From the NCBI GenBank assembly GCA_036924085.1, contig JAVGWX010000003.1, positions 120,838,264 through 120,902,263 on the forward strand: DNA of 64,000 nucleotides. Reading direction: 5' to 3'. The position numbers were made by a program, and so were the translations under genes. Under the pieces are notes generated by a model. The model had not been told where the DNA came from and ran no database searches. It saw only the letters and a list, made by a program, of their open reading frames with translations. The first letter of the stretch is position 1. Every line of letters starts with the position of its first letter. Shown in pieces: positions 11,141 to 22,870 of the stretch. The stretch is from Ariolimax columbianus (Eukaryota; Mollusca; Gastropoda; Stylommatophora; Arionidae).

Positions 11141-13365
11141 ATTTAATTTTTGTATTGGGCGCTGTCTAGACTGTTTCCGTAACGATGTGTTTTACGCTAA
11201 TGGTTTCTTAGGCCGTTGCTCAACCCTCGTATTCAACTGGTCTCCTTGAGGATTTAAGAACAGTTAAAGGACTGTTCTTGTCTATATTATAAACTTTAGA
11301 GTATATTTCTTCTTTTAGTAACTATTTCATGTCAATTTATATGAATAAACACTACTTTCAGTTACCGCTATGTTGGTTATAATTTGAATATGCCCGTTAT
11401 TGTTTCGTAGCAAAAGATGTTAAGCTGTCGGCTTACTAGGCCAGTCAAAGCATCTGTCAGATTGTTGCTGCGCTAAGTGGAGCCTAACCCATTTCCAGCA
11501 GTCAAACTTACTTAGCCTGAATCTTCGGTACGGCGATCACATGGCGGACTGGGCCGTGATTTCGCGATTGTGCTGACAACAGTAGAGCTGAATAAACCAC
11601 ACTAGCAGAATGTTCACACGATTCACGTATTCGAATAATTCATTACTGAATTTTGTCGTTCTGTTTCTGGGCGATGTATTGCAGATGAACTCTACACACC
11701 CACAATTACACCACAGTATTTCATGACTATCAATTATGAATGCCTCACAGGAACTGTAATGCGACTCTGTGCACTGAACCGTGGAAATAGGACACGAGTA
11801 ACAGGATTACTATTTCAAATAAAATATTACCATTCCAGGATAATCGTTGAGAAAAACGAGCAAAAAATATATATAAACGAACTAACTAATCGAAATGAAA
11901 AACCTACACACCTGCTAATCTATCAAATTCTGACAGATCCTATACATGTCACTCAAAAACTTGTATACAATAGCTTAGTTTTTGCCTGTATATTTCCTTT
12001 TCCCACTTACTCATAGTCTCCATCACACTGTAGTTTCAGAAAGTTTTAGGTCGAAGTTCGTCGCAGATTTGTCCGTGAATTTATTATACATACCTGATGC
12101 GGCTCATTTATGAAACCTAAGCCTTGTCACTACTGGCAAACTAAAGTGGTATAAAACATTCTTCTCTTTAACTTGATATGCCCGTTATCCGTTTCGTGGA
12201 CTTAAATTTTTCTGATTTAGAAATCTACTAATATGACCTAACTATCACATTTTGACGGATCTTTGAAGTTCTAAAGACAAAAAACTTTATCTCAGTGTAA
12301 ATAAAAGCTTGTACGTTTTTTAATATTTACTTGTTAGAATTTGTTAGACGCTTACCATACATAAAGCGTTGATCTTATCAAACCGGACAGAGAACTGCGT
12401 ATCTCCTTTATTTATTTTTACACTGCCACTTATAATGCCTGACTCGTCGCGGAGGTTATAATTGTGTAAGTGTTAGTAGCGCAGTACAACTCGGGCTTAG
12501 GAGGACAGATGTTGTCACAAAACAAAATGGAACATACGAGTGGGAGTATGGAAGTAACCTTGAAGTACTTTTATTTATATTTATCCGTATTCTGTTCATT
12601 AAAAGAAATGTTAAGATGACTTTTTTGACGCTTCGTAAAATGGAGGTTATCTGTATGGTTTCCGGTAATCTCTGTGTATGACCGAGAAGAGATCAGCTGA
12701 CATACTGAAATCAGTTTGTAAGGGCGTTCTAACATCTATATAGGACAAGACTCTCCACCTTCCATTCACACAGGCTTAAGTCCTACAGATTGTTGAGTAA
12801 CTTTCAGGATTCGAAAGAAAGATGGCTCTTAAAACATTAACCCCTCAATTATGATACATAAATAAAATATCATTTTCCTAGAGAGCCACAGCAATAATAT
12901 GCCGAGATGTAGAAAAGGATCGAATGTTGTTCCCGTATCACCACGCCCCTCTCCCCACCTCCACCGGTCATTCATTTATACACGTGAACCATATCCTTTT
13001 AAACCTATAGCCCTCCAATTTCCCCTGCAGTTTGGATGTCTGCAGAATTAATGGGTTAGAAAAAGAGATCATGTTTGTTTACGTTAGAACGACATATATT
13101 TTACAAGATACACTGAAGCGTGTTTTCATTCCCTATAAATACCTCCGTGAATAACAGCTGTATTTAATGCACTCAGTCCGGTATTCTGTAATCTGTTCAT
13201 TTGAAAGCACATGGGGTCGAGAATAATGCATAATAGTGGGAAGAAAGGCATACTGTCCGTTACATGTTATACCGCAATTAATCGCTTACTGTCGTATCAT
13301 TAAATTTCTCGTCTGGCTGTTTCTGTCTCCCTCTCCAACTTATATATAAACGAGTATATACACGA
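11141..13365. other. Long stretch without recognisable genes
   Basis: About 2.2 kb of AT-rich DNA. Small open frames (for example 11723-12016, 97 codons) have no recognisable motif. A similar phrase, TATGCCCGTTAT followed by GTTTCGT, occurs near 11390 and 12178, hinting at an old dispersed repeat. A run of 11 G (13366-13376) closes the region. Confidence 0.5.
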
Positions 13366-13379
13366 GGGGGGGGGGGAGT

Positions 13380-13920
13380 TCAAGTCAAACGGGGGCTTTT
13401 TTGGCAAGCAAAATATAGTTTTTTTCAAGTAGTCAAAATGCCATTTATTTTTCTATATAATCTCCTGCAGCGTTTATGCACAATTATCCCAGCGTTTAAG
13501 TAATGATTGAAAAGTTTCAGCGTTGAAAGATTTGTCAGTATGTCGAGCCAATCCAGGATAGCCTGTTTCACTTCGTTATCAGTGCTGAAATACTGATCTC
13601 CTAGTAATTCTTGTATGGATCATAAACAGGTGGAAATCGCTTGGATCGAGAACTGGGCTGTAAGGTGGACGTGCAATATCTCCCAGCCGAGTCGTTGCAG
13701 ATCGCACATAGGGAATTGAGCTGTATGAGGTCGAGCAGGTGTGAACTCTTCTCTGCTGGTCAAAAGCTGAAAGATGGCTTGGCAACCAACGTGCACTAAC
13801 TTTCCAAAAATGCCAATGTTCATGACTCTTAGTGTTCACAGTCTTCTGTAAATTCCCGTAGGTTTCACGCTTTTTTTCACAACAAACTTCATCACAACAT
13901 GCTGATCATGCAAGCACTGT
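13380..13920 (-). pseudogene. Internally deleted mariner-type transposase remnant
   Basis: Minus strand. An N-terminal-like piece (VVMKFVVKKSVKPTGIYR) runs near 13915-13860. HEHWHFWKVSARWLPSHLSA follows near 13830-13770, matching the 'L-x-F-x-K-V-x-A-R-W-V-P' hinge of Tc1/mariner transposases. Then come ARPHTAQ near 13730 and RPPYSPVLDPSDFHLF near 13670-13625 (the second-Asp / SPDLAPSDFHLF region), and INAAGDYIEK near 13465, like the C-terminal G-D-Y-V-E-K. The catalytic core between the hinge and ARPHTA is largely missing, and frames shift at least twice. Clearly dead. Terminal inverted repeats were not found. Confidence 0.75.
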
Positions 13921-14091
13921 TGTCCACCATTTTTATTTATCTATCACGTGACCTGCCCATGGTAATAGAGCCACCTAGCAGTAATAGGACACAAGTTTCC
14001 TTAACTAATGATAGTAGTTCCAGTACGCTATAACCCATTTAGGGAGAACTAGAATCAGAAGTACCCGTTTGATTTGAACGCCAACCGTGCA

Positions 14092-14095
<4 letters not shown>

Positions 14096-14157
<62 letters not shown>
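14096..14157. repeat. (AT)n microsatellite
   Basis: About 31 uninterrupted AT units. Confidence 0.98.
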
Positions 14158-14161
<4 letters not shown>

Positions 14162-14232
14162 CCGGGGTTTAAAACAGGACACAAGAGCCAAAGTATTAAT
14201 TGTAACGTATATTGCACGTTACTGCACTGTTT

Positions 14233-14251
14233 CTACCACCACTACTACTAT

Positions 14252-14329
<78 letters not shown>

Positions 14330-14404
14330 ACATGCTGCTACTACTACTACTGCCACTACTACTACTACTCATGCTACTACTACTACTACTACTACTACTA
14401 CTAT
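14233..14404. repeat. (CTA)n microsatellite
   Basis: Imperfect CTA/ACT triplets, interrupted by CATG and GCC variants, ending next to a family A element. Confidence 0.97.
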
Positions 14405-14413
14405 TACTGACAT

Positions 14414-14690
14414 ACTGACCAAGACCACAATCTCTCTTCCATGTGACATTCCCTGGAAACATACTGTTTTCAAGGCAGTCTGGCTGACGAGATATGGATC
14501 AACATAATCCCCTTAGTAGTGAACGTCACGCAGATGAAACCAAGTATAGCACAACCACATGGAGGACTACGGTTCATCTTCATCAGCACGCTTTGGATGG
14601 GAGCAAAGCTACTACAACCCATTTTTTAACGCCCTTTTCAGGGCGCGCAAAAGAGTTAACGTACTCATTGCGTGTGTTAAACAACAACTA
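14414..14690 (+). mobile_element. Family A element, 5'-truncated, body and tail
   Basis: Contains GACCAAGACC, CCCTGGAAACATACTG, CAGTCTGGCTGACGAGA, AGTAGTGAACGTCACGCAGATG, CAACCCATTTTTTAACGCCC, TTTTCAGGGCGCGCAAAAGAG and a CAACAAC tail. These are the same ordered blocks as the copies at 20361, 21901, 29911 and 57963. The 5' array is absent. The tail passes directly into (CTA)n at 14688-14752, suggesting the microsatellite grew from the element's tail. Confidence 0.82.
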
Positions 14691-14752
14691 CTACTACTAC
14701 TACGATTACTATTACTACTATTACTATTACTACTACTATTATTACTATTCAT
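14688..14752. repeat. (CTA/TTA)n microsatellite grown from the family A tail
   Basis: ACTACTACTACTACGATTACTATTAC-type triplets that start where the CAACAAC tail ends. Confidence 0.92.
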
Positions 14753-15480
14753 CAAATCTGGCAAAGATGGCGCCGTAACTGGCTGCTAGTCTACATTTCT
14801 CTACTGTTTTGGATCATTATGGATGCCGCCTGACCCCGGATTTGCCTGGAATTCACACTAGTCGACGACTTACACTTGTGTTCACGGATACGTGGAGTTG
14901 TTTTCCGTCTGGACTTGTTATTTCGTTCTTTTTTTTGTGATTTCTTCCATCCGTTTATTCTGGTCTGGACGCCGGCTGAATGGCGCTACGCTTAAACTAG
15001 TTATACCTGTGTCGTATCTCACGGGTTAGTTCTGCCGGTTCACCTTCACGAATTTGGCGTGTTGGAATTTTAGATGCTACTATGATGAACTGAATACAGC
15101 TGGGGAGAGATGCCAGACTCACTCACACGCTGAGTGTTGTCCATACGACCTCTTGTGGTTATCGAAAAGGCACGACAAACTGCGTTAGATGCCTTCCCAC
15201 TTTTCTACCCTGCGGGTTACATGTTTACGGAAAGGCTTCGGTGGTAACCCTGAGGCAAAATCTGCATCCTATGCTATCTCCAGTCGTCTCGATGAATGTC
15301 TTGCCACTGGCAAAAGGTAGCTTAGGCTCTGTGAGTGAGGTTGACAAAAGGCGCAGTTTCTTCCTCACTTTAATCCAAATCTCCGCGCAAGTCACCCATT
15401 TCAGCGGACACAGCAAGAGATACGACTGTCCACACGGCTGAACAAAGAGAGTGGTCTTCATCACTTGTGATGGACAAACA
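14753..15480. other. Intergenic, nothing recognised
   Basis: About 730 bp without identifiable domains. Overlapping open frames on both strands at 15225-15464 have no recognised motif. They may belong to an old dispersed repeat, but I cannot support that here. Confidence 0.5.
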
Positions 15481-15884
15481 AAACTATTACTATTAATACT
15501 ATTACTACTACTACTGCTACTACTACAAGTACTACTACTACAACTACTACTACTACAACTACTACTACTGCAACGACTACTACTACTACTACAACTACTA
15601 CAACTACTACTACTACTACTGCTACTACAACTACAATAACTACTACTACTACTACCACTACAACGACTACCACTACAACGACTACTACTACTACTACTAC
15701 TACAACTACTACAACTACTACTACTACTATAACTACTAATACTACAACGACTACTACTACAACTACTGCTACTACAACTACAACGACTACTACTACAACT
15801 ACTACTACTACTACTGCTACTACAACTACAACAACTACTAATACTACTACAACTACTACTACTACAACTACTACTACTACAACG

Positions 15885-15919
<35 letters not shown>

Positions 15920-16420
15920 AACTACTACTACTACTACTGCTACTATAACTACAACAACAACTACTACTACTACCACTACAACGACTAGCACTACAACGAC
16001 TATCACTACAACGACTACTACTACTACTAAAACTACTACTACTACAACTACTACTACTACAACTACTGCTACTGCAACTACCACTACTACAACGACTACT
16101 ACTACTACTACAACTACTACAACTACTACTACTACTACTGCTACTACAACTACAACATTTACTACTACTACTACCACTACAACGACTACCACTACAACGA
16201 CTACTACAACTACTACTACTACAACTACTACTACTACAACTACTACTACTACTACTACAACTACTACTACTACAACTACTACTACTACAACTACTACAAC
16301 TACTACTACTACAACAACTACTACTACTACAACGACTACTACTACAACTACTACTACTACAATTACTACTACTACAACGACTACTACTACTACTACAACT
16401 ACTACTACTACTACTACTAC
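15481..16420. repeat. Long ACT/ACA triplet tract (about 0.94 kb)
   Basis: Almost every triplet is ACT, ACA, ACG, GCT or a one-base variant, in register for about 940 bp. Runs such as ACTACTACTACAACGACT recur. The minus frame gives a 243-codon poly-valine ORF, a low-complexity artefact. Internal duplications are likely, because the same mixed phrases reappear. Confidence 0.97.
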
Positions 16421-16744
16421 CGTAACAGAGCCATGTCTGTTACGTAAATTTATAGATGGTACACGCCCAAACGCTTCTTTGTTCCTGTACGAAGATTTTT
16501 ACCAGGTGGGGAAATTAATTAAGAAAGGTGACGTCGGACTAAGACTTTGTCCAGCAGGCCCTCTGGATTATACATCATCTTTTCAAAATGTATTCTCACA
16601 AATCAGCAGCATGGAATAGAAAAGACAAGTTAGCACTAGTGGACAATTAATAAAATGACCAACGAACACTTTCAATTTGGATTCAAGTGCAGCTTCAAAT
16701 TATTTCCCTTTGAGCTCACCTTTATAATTGAAAGACGGAACAAT
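16421..16744. other. Intergenic, nothing recognised
   Basis: No recognisable feature between the triplet tract and the SINE-like element. Confidence 0.5.
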
Positions 16745-16950
16745 CGTGGTAAAGCCCTTCCATTGCAATTTGGTTGGGCTAGCTTCTGAGGGCGCACAAC
16801 CCTAGCATAGGTACATACAGATGCACACATGCATCCAAGCACTGGTTTATGCGTCCTGATATCGCCCAATTGACTACGGTCTGGGGTGGAAAATGGCGCG
16901 TCTCCGCCAGTAGAAACTAGTGAGGCAAACATCTAAGCAAAAAAAAACTG
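16745..16950 (+). mobile_element. SINE-like element C, A-tailed
   Basis: Shares the blocks CCCTTCCATTGCA, TTTGGTTGGGCTAGCTT, GAGGGCGCACAA, CACTGGTTTATGCGTCCTGA, TATCGCCCAAT, CTACGGTCTGGGGTGGAAAA and GAGGCAAACATCTAAGCA with the copy at 42087-42403. This copy ends CATCTAAGCAAAAAAAAA; the other ends in CAACAACAACA. The start is set by where similarity begins. Antisense frames in both copies encode a similar MFASLVSTGG peptide, which I regard as a by-product of repeat identity. Confidence 0.8.
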
Positions 16951-19869
16951 TTGAAACCTTCTCAAACACAGAGCATTTGATTCAGGTATTCAGGCACGCG
17001 TCATTGATGAAGGTTCAGATGCTAAAAATGAAAATCGCCAACAAAAATAAACAAATATACATACGCATGTAGGAGTGAACTTAAACTGAATGAGTAATCA
17101 TACCGTAGATCTTCACATTTCGTGTATCGTAATCGAGTTTACATCTAAAAAAGAAATAGAAAATTATCTTACGAATAGGCATTTCTCTCTGTCTGAAACA
17201 TTCCGAACAGATATCTGCAATTACGTTTTCCCAGAAATCATACTGAATTTTCAAGACACCAAAGGAGGACTGCGTGTAATAGACTGGCTTATCTGGAGTC
17301 AACAAAAGCATGCGTAACATTGCTTTCCATGTTCATTACTTCGACACAATACAGTCAATAATGAACCAGTATTAGGCTACATCAAAATACAGCAACTAAA
17401 ATGTTTTTGTCACATAACAAGTCTACTCCACCCCCCCCTCCCCCCCCCCCCACCCTCACCCAAAAGCAATGTTATTTAGATACAACGGATTTAAAGCCAA
17501 AGGTAGAACACGAAAAAGTGGCATTCTGAATAATCTCAAACGTTGAATGCCACTGTATAAGACGCACACAGACGAGTTCGTTCTAGAGATCTTTTCATTA
17601 CCTGACGCTGGAAAGCATAACAGGATAAGCAAAAAGTAAGAAGAAAGACAGTCAATATTCTCACGACTGTCACTTCTGTGTATAAATCTACACTGGTAGC
17701 TGATGAAGGGTGGAGTTATAATTGCAAGTGCTGGAAACTTTCCTACACAATCCCAAACCATGAAAATGGATTTAGTAGTAGAGAGTTTTATCTAGCTTGA
17801 CGAGAACAAGTTCGTCGCCTGCTGTCTGCGACAGGAGTAGACACCATCTTAGAAACTAAAGCTGTGAAAAGTTACACTTTAAAACGCATCATCGATATTG
17901 TACTCATCTTGGGGGAACTTTGGCTGATTCGACATTTTTCACACACAAAAAATGGACAGGAATGTTCTTTTTGTAAAGTAAATACTGAGCATGTATATCT
18001 TTGTTGCTGTTTAAACAATTTTTTTCTTCTAAAAATGATGTCTTCTAATTATCTGCTTTAATTTGCTATATAGTATATTCCAATGTGAGTTCTTTGTGCG
18101 TATCTGTATTTTAGAATAAACAAAGAAGTTAAAAGCAAAATGTACTTCCTTCTTTCTGCTATTCTTTCATTTAAAATAAATATTTATCATGGATGGAATA
18201 AATAACACAAATTATCAACTAAAAGAAAAACAAAGGCGAGATCTCTCCCACACCTTTATCCTTTTCCACTCGTTCCTCGACCTTACAGACTACACAAAAG
18301 GGCAAAAAATGGATGACTAGTGGAGAAGGGAAGAGGGCCCGAAAGAAGTTGTGCACCCTCTGATCAAATCCTCTCAGAGGTCCTAGGTATACTTGTATGT
18401 CCCACGAATGGCAACCAAGCACCTAATGAGCCATCTGTAAGCTTCTAAACATGTTGTAACTGGCGACTGGATAGAGCTGGGCATTGGGTTTGCAACATCA
18501 TGATTGTGAACGATTTGTTACAGAAAGCACCACTGTAAGTGCGCACGTAAATGTTGTTATACAGGCTTCCTACAATGAGGCCACCTACATTAGTGGTCAA
18601 GTGTTTCCCGACGGTCGAGTAGAAACAGACACAAAATTGGTCTTCCAAATTCATTCTCGTCTATCTAGCGCTTTCATCTCTCAGTGATTTTATCTCACAA
18701 ATGGCTGTAACATAGATGATTACTAAGATAAATTTTTCGCCCGAGTGCTACCGGGGCCAAAAAATGGAGCAAAATGTAATAACATCTGCTTTGCATATCG
18801 TAAGTAGCGCTAAGGAGGGTTGGGCATGGCAGCTGGCTACCTTATCCTGTATTACTTTAAGTCCCAAAATCTTCGATATGGGCAGACCTACATTTGCTGA
18901 TTGGTATGTATTTGTTAAAAACCTGCTCCGTAGGGAGCTGGAAAAGTGCTGATTGATTGAAGAAGAATTTTTCAGCAATACAAAAACTTCCTGGCCGATT
19001 TGACGTGCCTGGGGCTATATGCATAAGCACACGCGGGTAGTCAATCCAATTGCAGTATGTCTCCGGGGCAGTGCAATGACAGTGCGCTTTATCTAATGCC
19101 GTATTCAGTGTCGTAATGCCAGCAGACGTTAAGTCCAAATAATCGAATGAGATTCGTTTCAACTGTGTTAATTTCTTTTATTTCTACAAGTGCGTTTCTT
19201 CCTAGCGGTGGTATCGATTTATGAAGATTATCATTCTGAAATGTTATTGCATGCAGTTGTCTCTTCTACAATACGGAGTCTCTTTTATGTGAGAAACACA
19301 ACAGTGATTTATTGTGTCCTAGAACATAACTTGAAGTCGCTTGTTCAAATCTGAATGCCACACTGTGGTCTTGCAGTCGCGAGGTTAGTGACAGAGGTGA
19401 AAGTTGTGTTGTCGATATGGCAGGCCGTGCTACTGACCTACATCATTTACGTCTGAACGTTTTCATTGAATAATGATGAAGGAGAACTACAACTTCTGAT
19501 TGTGAGTATTATTCCTGAATTCATCGCAAAATTCGTGTTTTCTGGAGCCATATTTTCGAAGGATGCTGGGTAAAAAAATGTATTGGGTTTTGCGACCAAG
19601 TGGTGCGACCTGGGTTATATTAGACCATTCTACTAACAGATGATGTATATTACATGGTACGCACATGGTCTTGTGGTAGGAATCTGGGGAACGATAATAT
19701 ATGTTTCAGCTTTACATACGCACTTGGTGGCATTCTTCTACCGTGAGGTGTAGAGGTAGCTTTAAAATGTTTCTATATAATTATTATCCACTGTTAAAAT
19801 CCTTACTGAATACGAAAACATGGTGCTAACTCTCTACTGAGTATTTTCTATTCTTTCTTCTTGGTTGTT
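16951..19869. other. Long stretch without recognisable genes
   Basis: About 2.9 kb. It contains a C-rich homopolymer-like tract at 17430-17451 and many short open frames on both strands (for example 17456-17761 and 18857-19162 minus) with no motif I recognise. It could include host non-coding DNA or an unrecognised mobile element. Confidence 0.5.
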
Positions 19870-20360
19870 GTCGAGTCACCTCTTCCTGTTGATCTACTTT
19901 TCATCAAGCAAATCGTGTATCTTCAGGGGAACATTTCCACTTGAACCGATCTGCAGCTGTGTCTTCCCAGGATTTTAGACTCTGATGTTCCGTGCCTTCC
20001 TATTACGCGGCGAGGTCTCTTCCACATCTTTGAACCTCAACTATGATCAGCCGATTGTTCTCTAGCTATCCACCAACTGTACATAGAAGATTTCTTTTGA
20101 TTTGTGACCATCTTTCATTCGTAGACATGATCAAACCATCTTAGTCTTGCTGTCTACGGAGAGTAGATGGTTGGGAGACAGAGGCGAGAATATAACTCTG
20201 CATTTGCCTCTATGTCCCTTCATGTTCTCGTAATTTCAGAAATGGATCGCAGGCACCATAGATGCAAGGTGTTAAGTCTGTTCTCTTGTTTGGTATAGGT
20301 TGCCCAAGTTTCACTACCAAATTGGAACGGGGTGACGACGCAATTGTAAACCCTGATCTT
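19870..20360 (-). pseudogene. LINE RT C-terminal region
   Basis: The minus strand reads KIRVYNCVVTPFQFGSETWA, then TYTKQENRLNTLHLWCLRSI, then after stops and a frameshift ARLRWFDHVY, and further on RPRRVIGRHG. This follows the order of the LINE post-RT segment: K-x-x-V-Y ... L-x-Y-G-S-E-T-W ... H-x-R-C-L-R ... R-L-R-W-x-G-H-V. Several stops. A family A element abuts its upstream (right) side at 20361. Very degenerate RT-like sequence (VKEG, then a LLIFVYNYNQG-like stretch) may continue on the minus strand near 20700-20830. Confidence 0.78.
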
Positions 20361-20698
20361 GAGGAGGAAAAACTATAGTCTGGTCAGGCAAAATATACTT
20401 ATCAGACATGTTAGTCAGGGTCAGGGAAAACATACTGGGTTTCACCTCGGCTTCCTAGTAAAAGGGCTACTTTCATGCCAGCCTGTCTAACGAGGGGAGG
20501 GATCGACGTGATCCCCACAGTAGTGAGCGACACGCAGATGAAGCCAAGCATAGCATAAACGCCTGGGGCACCCCATTCTACCTTCATGAGCACACTCAGG
20601 ATGTGTGGAATGCTACTGCAACCCATCACTTAACACCATTTTCAGGGCTCACAAAAGAGTAAACTTTTGCATTGTGGGCATTCGAAACGACAACAACA
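20361..20698 (+). mobile_element. Family A element with about 1.5 tandem units
   Basis: Begins GAGGAGGAAAAACTATAGTCTGG, like the GGGAGGAGGACTAACGTCTGG start of other copies. It has one full 37-bp unit (GTCAGGCAAAATATACT ... CAGACATGTTAGTCAGG), then the body (CACCTCGGCTTCCTAG, GCCTGTCTAACGAGGGGAGG, ATCGACGTGATCCCCACAGT, AGCGACACGCAGATGAAGCC) and the 3' block TTTTCAGGGCTCACAAAAGA. It ends in an ACGACAACAACAAAC tail. No clean TSD seen. Confidence 0.85.
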
Positions 20699-21900
20699 AA
20701 CCATGGCCTTGGTTGTAATTGTACACAAAAATGAGGAGGGCACTAGCATCATCCTTTCACGTCATTTACCACAGGTTTTGTAGAGTCGTGAGTTGTACCC
20801 CCTTCCTTCACTGTGGCGGGATCTACAAGAAGTTTTTTCAGTGTATTGAAGAGGAATACATAACACAGATTTGATACACAAGAAAATTGTGTTCGCCATT
20901 AATTATAATTAAGATTAAGCAGTGAATGCGGTTGGAATCAGAACAGTACTGCGCGATTAACATCAGGTATAAATCCATCAATAAATTCATCAAAACTTGT
21001 CAGCGTCTATTGGAGCATAGGTTTTCAATAAATACGCACCAGGTCATGAAATGTTGACAATTATCTGAGAAAACTGTTGCGGGATAAAGTGTCTACAAGA
21101 TATGGGATAGCCTGCCTCGAGCATCATGTATATTAGAATAACAAGGACAATTCGCATTTAAGAAGACAATCACAGCAAACTTGCTTGTCTCTTTAAATAA
21201 AAAAAGACGTGACTTCTTTCACAATCAGTTTAATTAAGATAATACGCAATTGGAACTTATTCAACTAAATGGTACAGCAACAAAACGTATGTAACATTGT
21301 TAGTATGTTCATTACATGCTGATAGATATGTTACTGACTTGTCCGTCCACTTGTACAGTTATGGGTCGTCCGTGGAGATCTTAAGTCCTGGTTCTCGGGC
21401 CAACTGTGTTGCGTCTGTTGTTGTAAGTCCATGTTACCGAACGATTTCTCTTATGTACTCTATGCATCTGCCACGCGAGTTTCTTCGTGCATGTAGTCAG
21501 ATCTTCTAGTGTTGTAGGCGTACAGTGGTAGTTAATCATGTCACGTTCTCAAAGGATGACTGAACCATCTTGATATGCTTTCAGTACAAGGGAAGTTTTG
21601 CGACATATTTCTTCTCGTGACTCCAGTGCCATTTCTTAGGCGTTTCATTTCACAAGTTTGTACCTGTTCTGTGACTTAGATAAGATCTATGTTTTACATT
21701 TGCTAACACAAAGCTGGTATACAAATACTGCGGATCAGTTGCTGCTTTGTTGTCAAGCTGATGTTTGGGTGGTTAAAGAGCGATGGCAGTTGGTAAATCA
21801 CAGAAAATGTTTTCTGAGATCTAATTTCGATATTTGTGTCAAGCCTTCCAACTTCCGTAACAATTATTGCACGATTTTTTAAACTCTTCTACCTGTTTAA
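20699..21900. other. Intergenic; possible highly decayed RT at the left edge
   Basis: A minus-strand stretch near 20700-20830 is weakly RT-like (see the LINE at 19870-20360). Nothing else recognised. Short open frames at 21297-21509 and 21658-21882 carry no known motif. Confidence 0.4.
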
Positions 21901-22275
21901 GTAGGGAGGAGGACTAACGTCTGGTCAGACAAAACGTACTGATCAGACACGTTAGCCAGGGTCAAGCAAAATATACTAGCCAAGACCCTCACCTTCACTT
22001 CCCCTCAGTCCTCCTTGGAAACGGGCTGTTTTCATGACAGCCTAGCTAACAAGGTGAGGGTTCGACGTGATCAACATAGTAGTTATCAGCACGCAGATGA
22101 AGTCAAGCATAGCACAGCCGCCTGGAGAACCCCGGTCCACCTTCAGCAGCACGCTCGGGGTGTGAGGAAAGCTACCACAACCTGCCACTTAACCTCCGTA
22201 TCAGAGCGCACAAAATAGCAATTCTACTCATTATGGGCATTCAACAACAACAACAATAACAACAACAACAACAAC
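21901..22275 (+). mobile_element. Family A element with about 2 tandem units
   Basis: Complete-looking copy. It has the leader GTAGGGAGGAGGACTAACGT, two 37-bp units (TGGTCAGACAAAACGTACTG, then GTCAAGCAAAATATACTAG), and the body (GCCAAGACCCTCACCTTC, GGAAACGGGCTGTTTTCATG, CAGCCTAGCTAACAAGGTGA, GGGTTCGACGTGATC). A 3' block CACTTAACCTCCGTATCAG leads to a (CAA)n tail at 22242-22275. Confidence 0.88.
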
Positions 22276-22299
22276 ATATTAAAGTTGCAAATTATTTAC

Positions 22300-22480
22300 A
22301 TGTATGTTTAGTGGACCTGTATTCTGCTAATCTTCAAAGTTTTCGTCTTTCCTCTGCTAACCTTCACATGATATCTTTCACCGTCTGTGGCAAGTGCTTT
22401 CATATGATCTTGAAGTCTATCTTTGTCCAAATGTGTTAGGCTTTGGACGTCTGCAAAGAGCAGTACATATAAAGTTCTTT
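22300..22480 (-). pseudogene. LINE RT palm fragment with altered active site
   Basis: The minus strand reads LLFADVQSLTHLDKDRLQDH, then MKALATDGERYHVKVSRGKT and KTLKISRIQ. This is RT domain C-D, normally L-L-F-A-D-D-Q-S-L, in which the second catalytic Asp is replaced by Val. About 55 codons are open without a stop. It abuts the (CAA)n tail of the family A element, so that element may have inserted into this LINE. Confidence 0.8.
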
Positions 22481-22857
22481 ACGTCCCATGTTGAAATCAC
22501 CTGCTAATGATGAAATTATATTGCTAGCGGCTATTTTGTGCATGTAAATATTGTACACATCCTTGTCGTACGTCTGTGGTTATTTCAAAAGCATATGTGA
22601 TTATTTCAATTATTCTTATTACATTTTTTATTCACATGGTGCAAAGCTCTCACATTAGCCATTAATTATACTTCTAATCTATAGTCCTCGAATATTGTCC
22701 ACATGTTAATACATACCTATTTTATCATAAACGTTCTCCTGGTATATGCGTGTTATTGAAATTGACTTAGTGGGAATAAAACATTAGTATTCTCAATTCC
22801 CTTACGGAAGCCAAATTTGACTTTCTTCAGCTAAAGTTCAACAATTTGACTTATTTT
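22481..22857. other. Intergenic, nothing recognised
   Basis: AT-rich, no motifs. Confidence 0.5.
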
Positions 22858-22870
22858 TAGTTCAATCATT

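Noticed and set aside
14091..14507. Poly-Thr / poly-Leu / poly-Ser ORFs
   Set aside because: They are translations of (CTA)n and (AT)n microsatellites.
15461..16192. 243-codon poly-valine ORF
   Set aside because: Translation of the triplet tract on the minus strand; low complexity only.
16672..16932. Conserved MFASLVSTGG peptide shared with 42103-42291
   Set aside because: Both lie antisense within copies of SINE-like element C, so identity reflects the repeat, not a conserved gene.
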